A DNA stretch of 64,000 nucleotides, taken from contig JADJVF010000018.1 in assembly GCA_016716705.1 (NCBI GenBank), forward strand, positions 37,609 through 101,608, in the 5' to 3' direction. Positions 42,630 through 50,488 of the stretch are shown one piece after another; position 1 is the stretch's first letter; each line of letters opens with the position of its first letter. The translations under genes were made by a program, and so were the position numbers. This DNA comes from Holophagales bacterium (GTDB lineage: Bacteria > Acidobacteriota > Thermoanaerobaculia > UBA5066). The notes beneath the pieces were generated by a model that saw nothing but the letters and a program-made list of their open reading frames with translations, made no database searches and was not told where the DNA came from.

Positions 42630-43658
42630 ATGGCCTTCTCGTGGCTTTCGGGCGGCGACGACGTCGCCGAGCTCATCTCCAGAAGGAACTACCCCCGCGC
42701 GGCCAAGGTCCTTCGGGGGCAACTCGCGAAGGATCCTGCGAACGCTTCCGTGAGGCAGCAGCTCGCCGACGTCCTCGCTCTCGACGGGAAGCTGTACGAG
42801 GCGGTCGAGCTCCTCTGGAAGCTCGCCGACGAGTACGCCTCCTCGGGGTTCGTCGGCAAGGCGATCGCGGTTCTCAAGAAGGTCCAGCGGCTCGACCCCT
42901 CGCTGACGAAAGTCGAAGAGAAGCTCGCCTCCCTGCTCAAGGAGAAGGACGCCGAGTCCTCCCTGCGCCACACCCTTCGCGCCGGCGCGATGCGCCGCCG
43001 GGTGGAGCTCGAGACGGCGCCAACGCCCGCTCCGGCGCCCGAGCCCGTTCCCGCTCCGCCCTCGTCCGGCAGCCTGAAGGTTCCCGGCCCGTCCCGGTTC
43101 GTCGTCGATTTCGACGAGGACGAGGACGAGGAGCTCCCGGAGGCGGTCGCCGAAACGGCCCCGCGAAGCCTGCACCCCATCGGCGAGGAGGCCGCGCAGG
43201 GGATGGTCGCGAGCCCGCTCTTCAGCGACTTCTCCAGCGAAGAGCTCGTGGAGGTCATCAAGGGGCTCGAGCTCCTGACCTACGAAGCGGGCGACGTCAT
43301 CGTCGCCGAAGGGGCCCCCGGGGACAGCCTCTTCGTCCTGACGACCGGCACCGTCAAGGCCTTCGTGAAGGACCCGGACGGCCACTACCACAAGGTCCGC
43401 GAGATGTACGAGGGCGCCTTCTTCGGCGAGGTCTCGATCCTCACCGGCAAGCCCCGCAGCGCGACGATCACCGCGGCGACCGCCTGCGAGCTGCTGGCGC
43501 TCGACCGCGCCTCTCTCGACGCGATCACGGAGCGCCAGCCGAACGTCCTGACGATCCTGAAGCACTTCTGCGAAGCGCGCCTCGGGAGCGTCGACGAGGT
43601 CCAGATCCGGACGGGCCAGGGACCCTCCGGGCCGGGGCGGGGATCCTCCCCGTTCTGA
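42630..43658 (+). CDS. TPR protein with C-terminal cyclic-nucleotide-binding domain
   Basis: A 342-residue cytoplasmic protein. Residues about 20-115 form tetratricopeptide-like helices (RAAKVLRGQLAKDPANASVR, then KAIAVLKKVQRLDPSLTKVE). A Pro/Ala linker (about 130-165) and an acidic stretch (DFDEDEDEELPE) follow. Residues about 200-325 are a cNMP-binding domain with the canonical cassette FGEVSILTGKPRSATITA, predicting cAMP binding. There is no DNA-binding domain, so it is not a CRP; it may be an effector or scaffold. The start is ATG 42630 with GAGGAG 9 bases upstream. A TTGACA at 42582 with TACCGT 17 bases on is a possible promoter. It is probably an output of the nearby cyclase. Confidence 0.8.
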   Translation: MAFSWLSGGDDVAELISRRNYPRAAKVLRGQLAKDPANASVRQQLADVLALDGKLYEAVELLWKLADEYASSGFVGKAIAVLKKVQRLDPSLTKVEEKLASLLKEKDAESSLRHTLRAGAMRRRVELETAPTPAPAPEPVPAPPSSGSLKVPGPSRFVVDFDEDEDEELPEAVAETAPRSLHPIGEEAAQGMVASPLFSDFSSEELVEVIKGLELLTYEAGDVIVAEGAPGDSLFVLTTGTVKAFVKDPDGHYHKVREMYEGAFFGEVSILTGKPRSATITAATACELLALDRASLDAITERQPNVLTILKHFCEARLGSVDEVQIRTGQGPSGPGRGSSPF

Positions 43659-43666
43659 CCGACCCC

Positions 43667-43700
43667 GCGCCGTCGCCGGCCGTTCGGCCGGCAGCGGCGC
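43667..43700. terminator. Bidirectional two-tier hairpin
   Basis: The inner stem GCCGGCC/GGCCGGC (43675-43681 and 43686-43692, loop GTTC) is extended by the outer pairing GCGCCG/CGGCGC (43667-43672 and 43695-43700). It lies between the convergent TPR-cNMP gene and the nucleoside operon. Confidence 0.65.
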
Positions 43701-43707
43701 GACGTTC

Positions 43708-45018
43708 CTACAGCTTCTCGACGACGAACGGGAGCGGCGCCGTGGCGCCCTCGGCCGAGCCGATCTCGAAACAGGCCGCGACGCGATCGAGGTATCCGTC
43801 CTTCAGCGACGTTCCCGGACCGAGCTCGACGACGAGGAGCGGCTCTCCCGCGGACACGACGTCTCCCGTCTTCCGCAGGACCCGGTAGCCCGAAGCCGGA
43901 TCGACGACGTCGTCCTTGCGGGCCCGTCCGCAGCCGATCTCGATCGAAAGGAGCCCCAGCTCGCGCGTGGCGACGCTCCGGATCGTCCCGGGGACACGCG
44001 CCCTGACCTCGTGCTTCGCGACGGCCTGCGGAAGGAGCGAGAGGTCGTCGCAGACGGCCGGGTTCCCGCCCTGGGCCGCTATGACGCGGGCGAACGTCTC
44101 GAGCGCCGTGCCGTCCTGGAGGGCGGCGTTGAGCCTCTTGCGGGCGTCCTTCGACGATTCCGTGATGCCCGCGGCGACGAGAAGATCGGCGCCGAGGAGA
44201 AGGACGTTCTCCCGCAGGTCCGCCGGGCCGTCGCCGCGCAGGAGCCGGATCGACTCCTCGACCTCGTTCGCGTTCCCGACCGCGACGCCGACGGGCCGGT
44301 CCATCGCCGTGACGTAGCCGCTCGCCTTGCGCCCGGTCGCCCGGGTCGTGTCGACGAGGGCGCGGCCGAGGACGTGGGCGTCCTCCGGCTTCTGCATGAA
44401 GGCGCCGTTGCCGGTCTTCACGTCGAAGACGACGGCGTGGGCGCCCGTCGCGAGCTTCTTCGAGAGGATCGACGCGGTGATGAGGGGAATCGACTCGACC
44501 GTCCCGGTGACGTCGCGGAGCGCGTAGAGCCGGCGGTCGGCCGGGGCGACGGTGTCCGTGGCGGCGATGAGCGCACAACCGACCGTCTCGAGGAGCCGGT
44601 CGAACGCCTCGCGCGACTGGCCGGTCACGAAACCGGGGATGGCCTCGAGCTTGTCGAGGGTGCCGCCGGTGTGCCCGAGGCCGCGCCCCGACATCATCCC
44701 GGTCTTCACGCCGCAGGCGGCCAGGAGCGGGGCCAGGACGAGGGTCGACTTGTCGCCGACCCCGCCGGTCGAGTGCTTGTCGGCGACGAAGCCGTGGGCG
44801 GTCAGGTCCCACTTCTCGCCGGAGTTCATCATGGCGAACGTCAGCGCCGCCGTCTCGGCGATCGACATGCCCCGGCAGCAGATCGCCATCAGGAGCGCCG
44901 CCGCCTGCTCGTCGGTGACCGTCCGGTCGGTCACGCCGGTGACGAAGTCCTGGATCTCCCCTTCCGACAGCTCGCCGCCGTCGCGCTTCTTGACGATGGT
45001 TCTTACGATGAGGCTCAT
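43708..45018 (-). CDS. deoA: Thymidine/pyrimidine-nucleoside phosphorylase
   Basis: A 436-residue enzyme that splits thymidine, deoxyuridine or uridine with phosphate to base plus (deoxy)ribose 1-phosphate. Motifs: KRDGGELSEGEI at the N-terminus, the phosphate loop DKHSTGGVGDKSTL, SGRGLGHTGGTLDKLEAIPG (the family signature), and KTGNGAFMQ. The C-terminal domain (about 345-436) is the usual alpha/beta lobe. DeoA and the broader Pdp enzyme cannot be told apart by eye. The start ATG 45018 overlaps the deaminase stop (ATGA). It is the last gene of a five-gene nucleoside operon that ends at a strong hairpin. Confidence 0.93.
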   Translation of the reverse strand: MSLIVRTIVKKRDGGELSEGEIQDFVTGVTDRTVTDEQAAALLMAICCRGMSIAETAALTFAMMNSGEKWDLTAHGFVADKHSTGGVGDKSTLVLAPLLAACGVKTGMMSGRGLGHTGGTLDKLEAIPGFVTGQSREAFDRLLETVGCALIAATDTVAPADRRLYALRDVTGTVESIPLITASILSKKLATGAHAVVFDVKTGNGAFMQKPEDAHVLGRALVDTTRATGRKASGYVTAMDRPVGVAVGNANEVEESIRLLRGDGPADLRENVLLLGADLLVAAGITESSKDARKRLNAALQDGTALETFARVIAAQGGNPAVCDDLSLLPQAVAKHEVRARVPGTIRSVATRELGLLSIEIGCGRARKDDVVDPASGYRVLRKTGDVVSAGEPLLVVELGPGTSLKDGYLDRVAACFEIGSAEGATAPLPFVVEKL

Positions 45019-46439
45019 TTCTTCTTTCCGCTCTCTTCGAGCGACTTCAGGACCTTCCCCCGCCACTCCTTCGCCGCGGCGAGGACCTTCGCCTCGTCCA
45101 GCGTCCGGACGCGCTTGCCGTCCCAGAGGATCTTCCCGTCGACGACGGTGAGCGAGACGTCGCCCGCCCGCGAGGCGTAGACGACGGTGGAGGGCAGGTC
45201 GAAAACGGGCTGGCTGTGCGAGTTCTCGAGTTCCACGACGATGAGGTCGGCTCTCTTGCCGGGCTCGAGCGAACCGACGAGGCGGTCGAGGCCGAGCGCC
45301 TTCGCGCCGTCGATCGTCGCCATCCGGAGAAGCTCGGGAGCCGTCAGCGGCGTCGGGTCGAGGGCCGCCACCTTCGCGAGCTTGCCGGCGAAGTCCATCG
45401 CGTCGAGCATGTCGAGGTCGTTGTTCGAGCCGGCGGAGCCGTCCGTCCCGAGGCCGACGACGACGCCCGCCTTCCTCGCGGCGGCGATCGGCGCGATGCC
45501 CGAGCCGAGCTTCATGTTCGACTCGGGGTTGTGCGAGAGGCTGACCTTTCGCTCGGCGAGGAGCTTCAGGTCCTCCGGCGTCAGCCAGACGCCGTGGGCG
45601 ACCGAGAGCCGCGGCCCGAGGAATCCGATCTCGTCGAGCCAGGCGGTCGGGCTCTTGCCGTACTTCTCGAGGATCTGCTTCTGCTCGTCCTGCGTCTCGG
45701 AGACGTGTGTCAGGAGAGGCGCTCCGTACTCGTCGGCCAGCGCCCGGGCCGCCTGGAGCGTCTCCCGGCTGCACGTGTAGGGCGCGTGCGGGGCGATGGC
45801 CGCCGTGACGCGCGGGTGCCCCTTCCACTTCTCGAGAAAGGCTCGCGTGACGTTCTTCGACTCTTCGAGGTTCGCGTGTCCCGGTGCCGGGAAGTCGATC
45901 CACGTCTCGCCGAGGACGGCCCGCAGGCCGGCCTTGTCGACCGAGGCGGCCACGTCCGACTCGTAGTAGTACATGTCGGCGAACGTCGTCGTCCCGCCCC
46001 GGATCATCTCGAGGCAGGCGAGGTCGGTCCCCGCCCTCACGAACGCCGGCGAGACGTTCTTCGCCTCGGCCGGGAAGATGAACTTCGTGAGCCACTCCAT
46101 GAGGGGCTGGTCGTTCGAGATGCCGCGCAGGAGGTTCATCGCGGCGTGGGTGTGGGTGTTGACGAAGCCCGGCAGGAGGACGCCGCCCGCACGGACGATC
46201 CGTTCCTTGGGCAGGTACGCCGCGTCGATCGCGGAGACATCGCCCACCGCGAGGATCTTCCCCCCGCGGATCGCGACGGCCGTCTCGCCGCGCACCGCGA
46301 ACGCGGCGTCCATCGGGAGGGCGGCCCCCGCCACGACCACGAGGTCGCACGCGGTCCTGGATGCCGGCTTCGCCGCGGGCGACGCTCCGGCAGCCGGAAG
46401 GGCGAGAAGGAGGGCGAGGAGGGTGGCGGCCGTTCGCAT
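45015..46439 (-). CDS. Amidohydrolase of the MTA/SAH (adenosine-type) deaminase family, with signal peptide
   Basis: A 474-residue metal-dependent deaminase. Metal ligands and family motifs: PGFVNTHTHAAMNLLRG (HxH), the GGTTTFADMYYY strand, TAAIAPHAPYTCS, LLTHVSETQDE, VAHGVWLTPED and LGTDGSAGSNNDLDML (metal Asp), as in 5'-methylthioadenosine/S-adenosylhomocysteine deaminases. The N-terminal 20 residues (MRTAATLLALLLALPAAGAS) are a signal peptide, which is unusual because this enzyme class is normally cytoplasmic; periplasmic deamination of imported nucleosides is implied. It starts at ATG 46439, 11 bases after cdd. Neighbours are cytidine deaminase, two phosphorylases and a nucleoside transporter. 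Guanine or other amine substrates cannot be excluded. Confidence 0.85.
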   Translation of the reverse strand: MRTAATLLALLLALPAAGASPAAKPASRTACDLVVVAGAALPMDAAFAVRGETAVAIRGGKILAVGDVSAIDAAYLPKERIVRAGGVLLPGFVNTHTHAAMNLLRGISNDQPLMEWLTKFIFPAEAKNVSPAFVRAGTDLACLEMIRGGTTTFADMYYYESDVAASVDKAGLRAVLGETWIDFPAPGHANLEESKNVTRAFLEKWKGHPRVTAAIAPHAPYTCSRETLQAARALADEYGAPLLTHVSETQDEQKQILEKYGKSPTAWLDEIGFLGPRLSVAHGVWLTPEDLKLLAERKVSLSHNPESNMKLGSGIAPIAAARKAGVVVGLGTDGSAGSNNDLDMLDAMDFAGKLAKVAALDPTPLTAPELLRMATIDGAKALGLDRLVGSLEPGKRADLIVVELENSHSQPVFDLPSTVVYASRAGDVSLTVVDGKILWDGKRVRTLDEAKVLAAAKEWRGKVLKSLEESGKKK

Positions 46440-46450
46440 CGCGCGTCCGC

Positions 46451-46855
46451 TCAGAGCTCGAACGCCCGAGGCAGCAGAGTCGCGAGCGTCGTCTCCTCGA
46501 GGGCTCCTCCCGTCGTGGCCATGACGACGGCGATGTCGCGGCACTGGTCCCAGAGGACCTGGCGGCAGGCGCCGCAGGGGGACGTCGGCTCGTCGGCGCC
46601 GGTGACGACGGCCACCGCCCGGAAGCCCCGGACGCCTTCGGAGATCGCCTTGAAGACCGCGGTCCGCTCGGCGCAGTTCGTCAGGCCGTAGCTGGCCGAC
46701 TCGACGTTGCAGCCCTGGAAGATGCGCCCGTCCTCGGCGAGGAGCGCCGCGCCGACGTGGAAGTGCGAGTAAGGTGCGGCGGCCCTCTCGCGTGCCGCGG
46801 TCGCGGCGGCGACGAGGGTGTCACGCTCCTCGGGGGTCAGGCTCCTCGCGGCCAC
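46451..46855 (-). CDS. cdd: Cytidine deaminase
   Basis: A 134-residue homotetrameric-type zinc enzyme converting cytidine and deoxycytidine to uridine and deoxyuridine. The zinc/proton-transfer motif is NCAERTAVF (CAE) and the second is PCGACRQVLWD (PCxxC). The N-terminal YSHFHVGAALLAEDGRIFQGCNVE is intact. The GTG start 46855 is 4 bases from the stop of the purine phosphorylase gene. Within the operon it supplies uridine to the pyrimidine phosphorylase. Confidence 0.95.
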   Translation of the reverse strand: MAARSLTPEERDTLVAAATAARERAAAPYSHFHVGAALLAEDGRIFQGCNVESASYGLTNCAERTAVFKAISEGVRGFRAVAVVTGADEPTSPCGACRQVLWDQCRDIAVVMATTGGALEETTLATLLPRAFEL

Positions 46856-46859
46856 GGCG

Positions 46860-47846
46860 TCACCGCTTCCGGCGAGGCGAGGACTTCGCGGTCGCTCCGC
46901 GCCGGGCGGCCGCCTTCGGCCGGGCCTTCGCCTTCGATCCCGGCTTCGGCTTCGCTCCCGCCTTCGCCCTGCCGGCGCCCGCCGAAGCCTTTCGCGACGG
47001 GACGACGACGAGCCGGTCGGGCGAGCGGCCCTCGCCCATCGCGGCGACGAGAGCGGTCAGGAGCCTCACGAACCGGTCCTTCACGCGGCGGGTCGTCTCG
47101 AGGACCTCTTCGTGGTGCAGGGGCTGCTTGAGGACTCCGGCGGCCATGTTCGTGATGCAGGAGACCCCGACGACGCCGACGCCCATGTGGCCGAGCGCGA
47201 TCACCTCGGGAACGGTCGACATCCCCACGGCGTGCGCCCCGAGCGCCCGGAAGGCCCGGATCTCGGCCGGCGTCTCGTACGACGGCCCGGTGACCCCGAC
47301 GTAGACGCCTTCCTTCAGCGGCACCTTCACCCGCCGCGCCACGGCCTTCGCCAGCGTCCTCAGGTCGGACCGGTAGGCGTCGGACATGTCGGGGAAGCGG
47401 GCGCCGAACGTCTCGTCGTTCGGCCCGATGAGGGGGTTCGTCCCGAACAGGTTGATGTGGTCGGAGATGAGCATCAGGTCGCCTGCCGAGAACGACTGGT
47501 CGATGCCGCCCGCCGCGTTCGTCACGACGACGTCGCGGCAGCCGAGGAGGCCGAGGACGCGCGCCGGCGTGACGACGGACGGCATCGGGTGCCCCTCGTA
47601 GAAGTGGATGCGGCCCGACAGGACGACGATCGGAACGCCCGCGAGCGTTCCGGCGACGAGAGTCCCGGCGTGGCCGACGACGGCGGAGGCCGGAAACCCG
47701 GGGATCTGCGCGTAGGGAATCTCGAGCCGGTCCTCGACGGCCGCGGCGAAGTCGCCGAGGCCGGATCCGAGGATGACGCCGACGACGGGCGGCACGGGGA
47801 TCCGCGCCCGGAGGAACTCGACGGTCTCGGCGAAGCGAGCGTCCAT
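46860..47846 (-). CDS. Purine-nucleoside phosphorylase with basic C-terminal tail
   Basis: A 328-residue protein. Residues 1-270 are a trimeric-type PNP: GVILGSGLGDF, GHAGTLVAGTL, GRIHFYEGH, VVVTNAAGGID, VYVGVTGPSYETPAEIRAFRALGAHAVGMSTVPE. The enzyme phosphorolyses inosine and guanosine. Residues about 275-328 are an added Lys/Arg/Ala/Pro tail resembling histone H1-like repeats (KAGAKPKPGSKAKARPKAAARR), not normally present in PNP. Similar tails occur on other proteins in this window. It lies 16 bases after the transporter gene. Confidence 0.93.
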   Translation of the reverse strand: MDARFAETVEFLRARIPVPPVVGVILGSGLGDFAAAVEDRLEIPYAQIPGFPASAVVGHAGTLVAGTLAGVPIVVLSGRIHFYEGHPMPSVVTPARVLGLLGCRDVVVTNAAGGIDQSFSAGDLMLISDHINLFGTNPLIGPNDETFGARFPDMSDAYRSDLRTLAKAVARRVKVPLKEGVYVGVTGPSYETPAEIRAFRALGAHAVGMSTVPEVIALGHMGVGVVGVSCITNMAAGVLKQPLHHEEVLETTRRVKDRFVRLLTALVAAMGEGRSPDRLVVVPSRKASAGAGRAKAGAKPKPGSKAKARPKAAARRGATAKSSPRRKR

Positions 47847-47862
47847 CTCTGTCTCCTTACGT

Positions 47863-49149
47863 TCAGCCGAGGAGGATGCCGGCGATCGTGGCGCTCATGA
47901 ACGTCGCGAGGGACCCGCCGAGGAGGGCCCAGAGCCCGAGGCGCGCGATGTCGCTCTTCCGCGACGGGGCGAGCCCCCCGATGCCGCCGATCTGGATGCC
48001 GATCGAGGAGAAGTTCGCGAAGCCGCAGAGCGCGAACGAGGCGATGAGCCGCCCCTTCTCCGTCCACTCGGACATCGGGATCTTCGTCATCTCGGCGTAG
48101 GCGACGAACTCGTTGATGACGGTCTTGAAACCGATGAGGCGGGCGACCTTCGAGCAGTCGACGGACGGCACGCCCATCACCCACGCGAGCGGCCAGAGGA
48201 GCTTCGAGAAGAGCCACTGCAGGGAGAGGGTCGTCGCCGGATCGACGCCGGGGCCGGCGGCCGGGAAGCCGATGAAGGTGCCGACCCACCCGAGGAGACC
48301 GTTGAAGAGGGAAACGAGGGCGATGAAGGCGATCAGCATCCCGACGATGTTGATCGCGAGCGACACGCCCTGTGACGCCCCCGAGGACGCCGCCTCGATG
48401 ACGTTCGCGTGCTCGTGCTCGATCTTCACCTTGACGGCGCCCGCCGTGGCCGGCTCCTCGACCTCGGGACGGAGGAGCTTGGCGATGACGATCGTCGCCG
48501 GGGCGGCCATGACCGACGCCGTGATGAGGTACTCCGCGGGGACCCCCATCGCCGCGTAGGCGAGGAGGACCGCCCCGGAGATGTGGGCCATCCCGCCCGT
48601 CATCATCGTCATCAGCTCGGAGTTCGTCATCTTCGGGATGTACGGCGCGACGATGATCGGCGCCTCGGTCTGCCCGATGAAGATGTTCGCCGAGACGGCG
48701 AGAGACTCGGCGCCGGAGATCCGGAGCAGCTTCGTCATGACGACCGCGAAGACCTGGACGACCCTCTGCATGACCCCGAGGTAGTAGAGGATCGTGAAGA
48801 ACGACGCGATGAAGATGACGATCGGCATCACCTTGAACGCGAAGATGAAGGGCGAGACGTCGATGCCCGACTTCGCCAGGACCTGCCCGCCGATGGCCGG
48901 ATTCGACAGCCAGCCGAAGACGAAGTCGGCTCCCTTGTCCGAGAAGGCGATCGCCCCGGTGATGCCGTCCGAGAACGACTTCAGAGCGCTGGCCCCGGTC
49001 TTCCAGGAGATGACGAGCCACCCGAGGGCGAACTGGAGGACGACCCCCCAGCCGATCGTCGCCCAGCGGATGCGCTTCCGGTCGTGCGAGAGCGCGAAGC
49101 AGGCGAGGAGGATGACGGCGAGCCCGATGAAACCGGTGAAACGGTCCAA
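47863..49149 (-). CDS. Concentrative nucleoside transporter (CNT/NupC family)
   Basis: A 428-residue inner-membrane symporter with 8-10 hydrophobic segments. Signatures: GQTEAPIIVAPYIPKMTNSEL (the CNT nucleoside-binding GQTEA), GMAHISGAVLLAYAAMGVP, the cytoplasmic His/Glu stretch around residue 245, NEFVAYAEM and CGFANFSSIGIQIGGIG. It imports nucleosides with H+ or Na+. It is the first gene of the salvage operon. The start is a TTG at 49149 preceded by the excellent Shine-Dalgarno AGGAGGA 7 bases upstream; no ATG fits better. Confidence 0.93.
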   Translation of the reverse strand: MDRFTGFIGLAVILLACFALSHDRKRIRWATIGWGVVLQFALGWLVISWKTGASALKSFSDGITGAIAFSDKGADFVFGWLSNPAIGGQVLAKSGIDVSPFIFAFKVMPIVIFIASFFTILYYLGVMQRVVQVFAVVMTKLLRISGAESLAVSANIFIGQTEAPIIVAPYIPKMTNSELMTMMTGGMAHISGAVLLAYAAMGVPAEYLITASVMAAPATIVIAKLLRPEVEEPATAGAVKVKIEHEHANVIEAASSGASQGVSLAINIVGMLIAFIALVSLFNGLLGWVGTFIGFPAAGPGVDPATTLSLQWLFSKLLWPLAWVMGVPSVDCSKVARLIGFKTVINEFVAYAEMTKIPMSEWTEKGRLIASFALCGFANFSSIGIQIGGIGGLAPSRKSDIARLGLWALLGGSLATFMSATIAGILLG

Positions 49150-49302
49150 GAAGTCCTCCTAGAAGACGCGGTCAGATTTGGTGCGGCACCGCCCCGCGAA
49201 TCCGCCCTCGAGAGAGGATCACCGAACGGACTCCGATGCCCCGGCCCGATCCCGGGGGGCGAAGACGACGGCAAGCGCCTGGAGGGGTTGGTGCGAAGCG
49301 AT

Positions 49303-49334
49303 CCGGGAAGGATACCCGAGAAGGGCCTTCCCGG
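49303..49334. repeat. Perfect inverted repeat in the leader of the nucleoside operon
   Basis: CCGGGAAGG (49303-49311) and CCTTCCCGG (49326-49334) form a 9-bp perfect stem with a 14-base loop, about 155 bases upstream of the transporter start. It could end the yfgM-like transcript or act as an attenuator or operator for the operon. No T-run follows on either strand. Confidence 0.5.
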
Positions 49335-49395
49335 CGCCGTCCGACCCGTTTTCCGGTTCTCGCGGGCGCCCGGGTCCGATTCCCGAGCGCCTCGC

Positions 49396-49423
49396 GGGGA
49401 GCCGAGGGGAGCCGAGGGGAGCC
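49396..49423. repeat. 10-bp tandem repeat at the end of the yfgM-like gene
   Basis: The unit GGGGAGCCGA occurs at 49396-49405 and 49406-49415, and a partial third (GGGGAGCC) at 49416-49423, just past the stop codon of the yfgM-like gene. Confidence 0.6.
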
Positions 49424-50143
49424 TAGAGTCCCTGGGCCTTCTGCTGCGCCTCGAATCGCATCGGCGAGTCGGGATAGTCGGAGACGACCCGCTGGTAGCT
49501 CGCCTTCGCTTCCGCCAGCTGGCCGTCCTTCTCGTAGAGGCGGGCGAGGGTGAACAGGATGACGTCCTTCGGGAGAGGGCGGCTCGGCCGATTCGAGATA
49601 GCCCTTCGCCGAGGCGATCGCCTCCTTCACCCGTCCCGCAGCCGCCTCGGCGTCGAGATAGGAAAGGGCCGCGACTCCCGAGGCGATCGAACCCGGATCC
49701 CGCTTCGCCAGGTCGCGTGCGCCGTCGAGGAGCTTCGCCGGGGGAGTCGGCCCTCCTTCGAGCGCGAGCAGCATCGTCCGGGCCACCTGTCCCGGCGTCG
49801 AGCCGGGCGCGTCGGCCGCGAGCTCCCGCAGCTGCTTCTTCGCAGCCTCGAGCCGTTCGGCGGCGTCCTTGTAGACGGTCACGCCGGGAGGTGCCCCCGC
49901 CCCGTCCGCCACGAGCGGAGCGTCGAACACGGAGAGCGCCGCCGACAGGCGTGCGTCGAGCTTCCGGCTTCGCAACGCGAGGCCGCCCCAGACGAGGCCC
50001 ACGAGGACGACGGCGCCGACGGCGATCACCGTCCACTTCTTGGCTCCCGCTTCGTGGCTGACGACGTAGTCGCGCGCCCCGACGAGGGCGTGCTCGAGCT
50101 CGTTTTCCTTCAGGTCTTTCCGGGAAATCTTGTCCTTGGACAT
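49423..50143 (-). CDS. YfgM-like TPR membrane protein (one frameshift)
   Basis: The N-terminus MSKDKISRKDLKENELEH is followed by a single transmembrane helix (about residues 38-58, WTVIAVGAVVLVGLVWGGLAL) and a periplasmic TPR-like region, as in YfgM (TPR_21), an ancillary subunit of the SecYEG translocon with periplasmic chaperone links. An extra G in the run 49577-49579 breaks the frame after YLESAEPP. Removing it restores PKDVILFTLARLYEKDGQLA, YQRVVSDYPDSPMRFEAQQK and a TAG at 49425-49423, giving about 239 residues. Read without correction the frame runs on as low-complexity Arg/Gly sequence to 49172. A base-call error is most likely. Confidence 0.75.
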
Positions 50144-50167
50144 GCGCGCGGTCGGGGCCGGGCCTTC

Positions 50168-50488
50168 TCAGCAGAACGCGGCGAACGCCGCGTCCGGATG
50201 GTCGAGCCAGAAGCCCTCGGTCTCCTTTTCGAGGTCGTAGTCGAGCGCCGCCCCTTCGAGGCGGCGATGAGAGTAGGGGCAGAGCGAGATTCGCAGACCC
50301 TCGGGACCGTCCGTCAACGTACCTCCGTCGAGCGGCGTCTCACGGAACAGGATTCGATAGCCCGATCCGCCGCAACCGAGGACGTGCTGGACGACGAGGA
50401 ACGTCCGGGCCGGATCGAGCCCGGCGGCGCGAATCGCCGCCAGGGCCCGATCGGTCACCCGGAACCTCTCCGAGGGGGCGTTCTCCAT
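50168..50488 (-). CDS. HesB/IscA-like protein
   Basis: A 106-residue protein with the A-type iron-sulfur carrier fold: FRVTDRALAAIRAAG at the start and a Cys/Gly loop LGCGGSGYRILF. It then follows the HesB-like branch ending SLCPYSHRRLEGAALDYD and FWLDHPDAAFAAFC, with a C-terminal Cys. The classic IscA pattern C-x(n)-C-G-C is not kept; only the loop Cys, one in SLCPY and the C-terminal Cys are present. The role in cluster binding is therefore uncertain. Its ATG follows directly after the peroxiredoxin stop, so the two are co-transcribed. Confidence 0.72.
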   Translation of the reverse strand: MENAPSERFRVTDRALAAIRAAGLDPARTFLVVQHVLGCGGSGYRILFRETPLDGGTLTDGPEGLRISLCPYSHRRLEGAALDYDLEKETEGFWLDHPDAAFAAFC

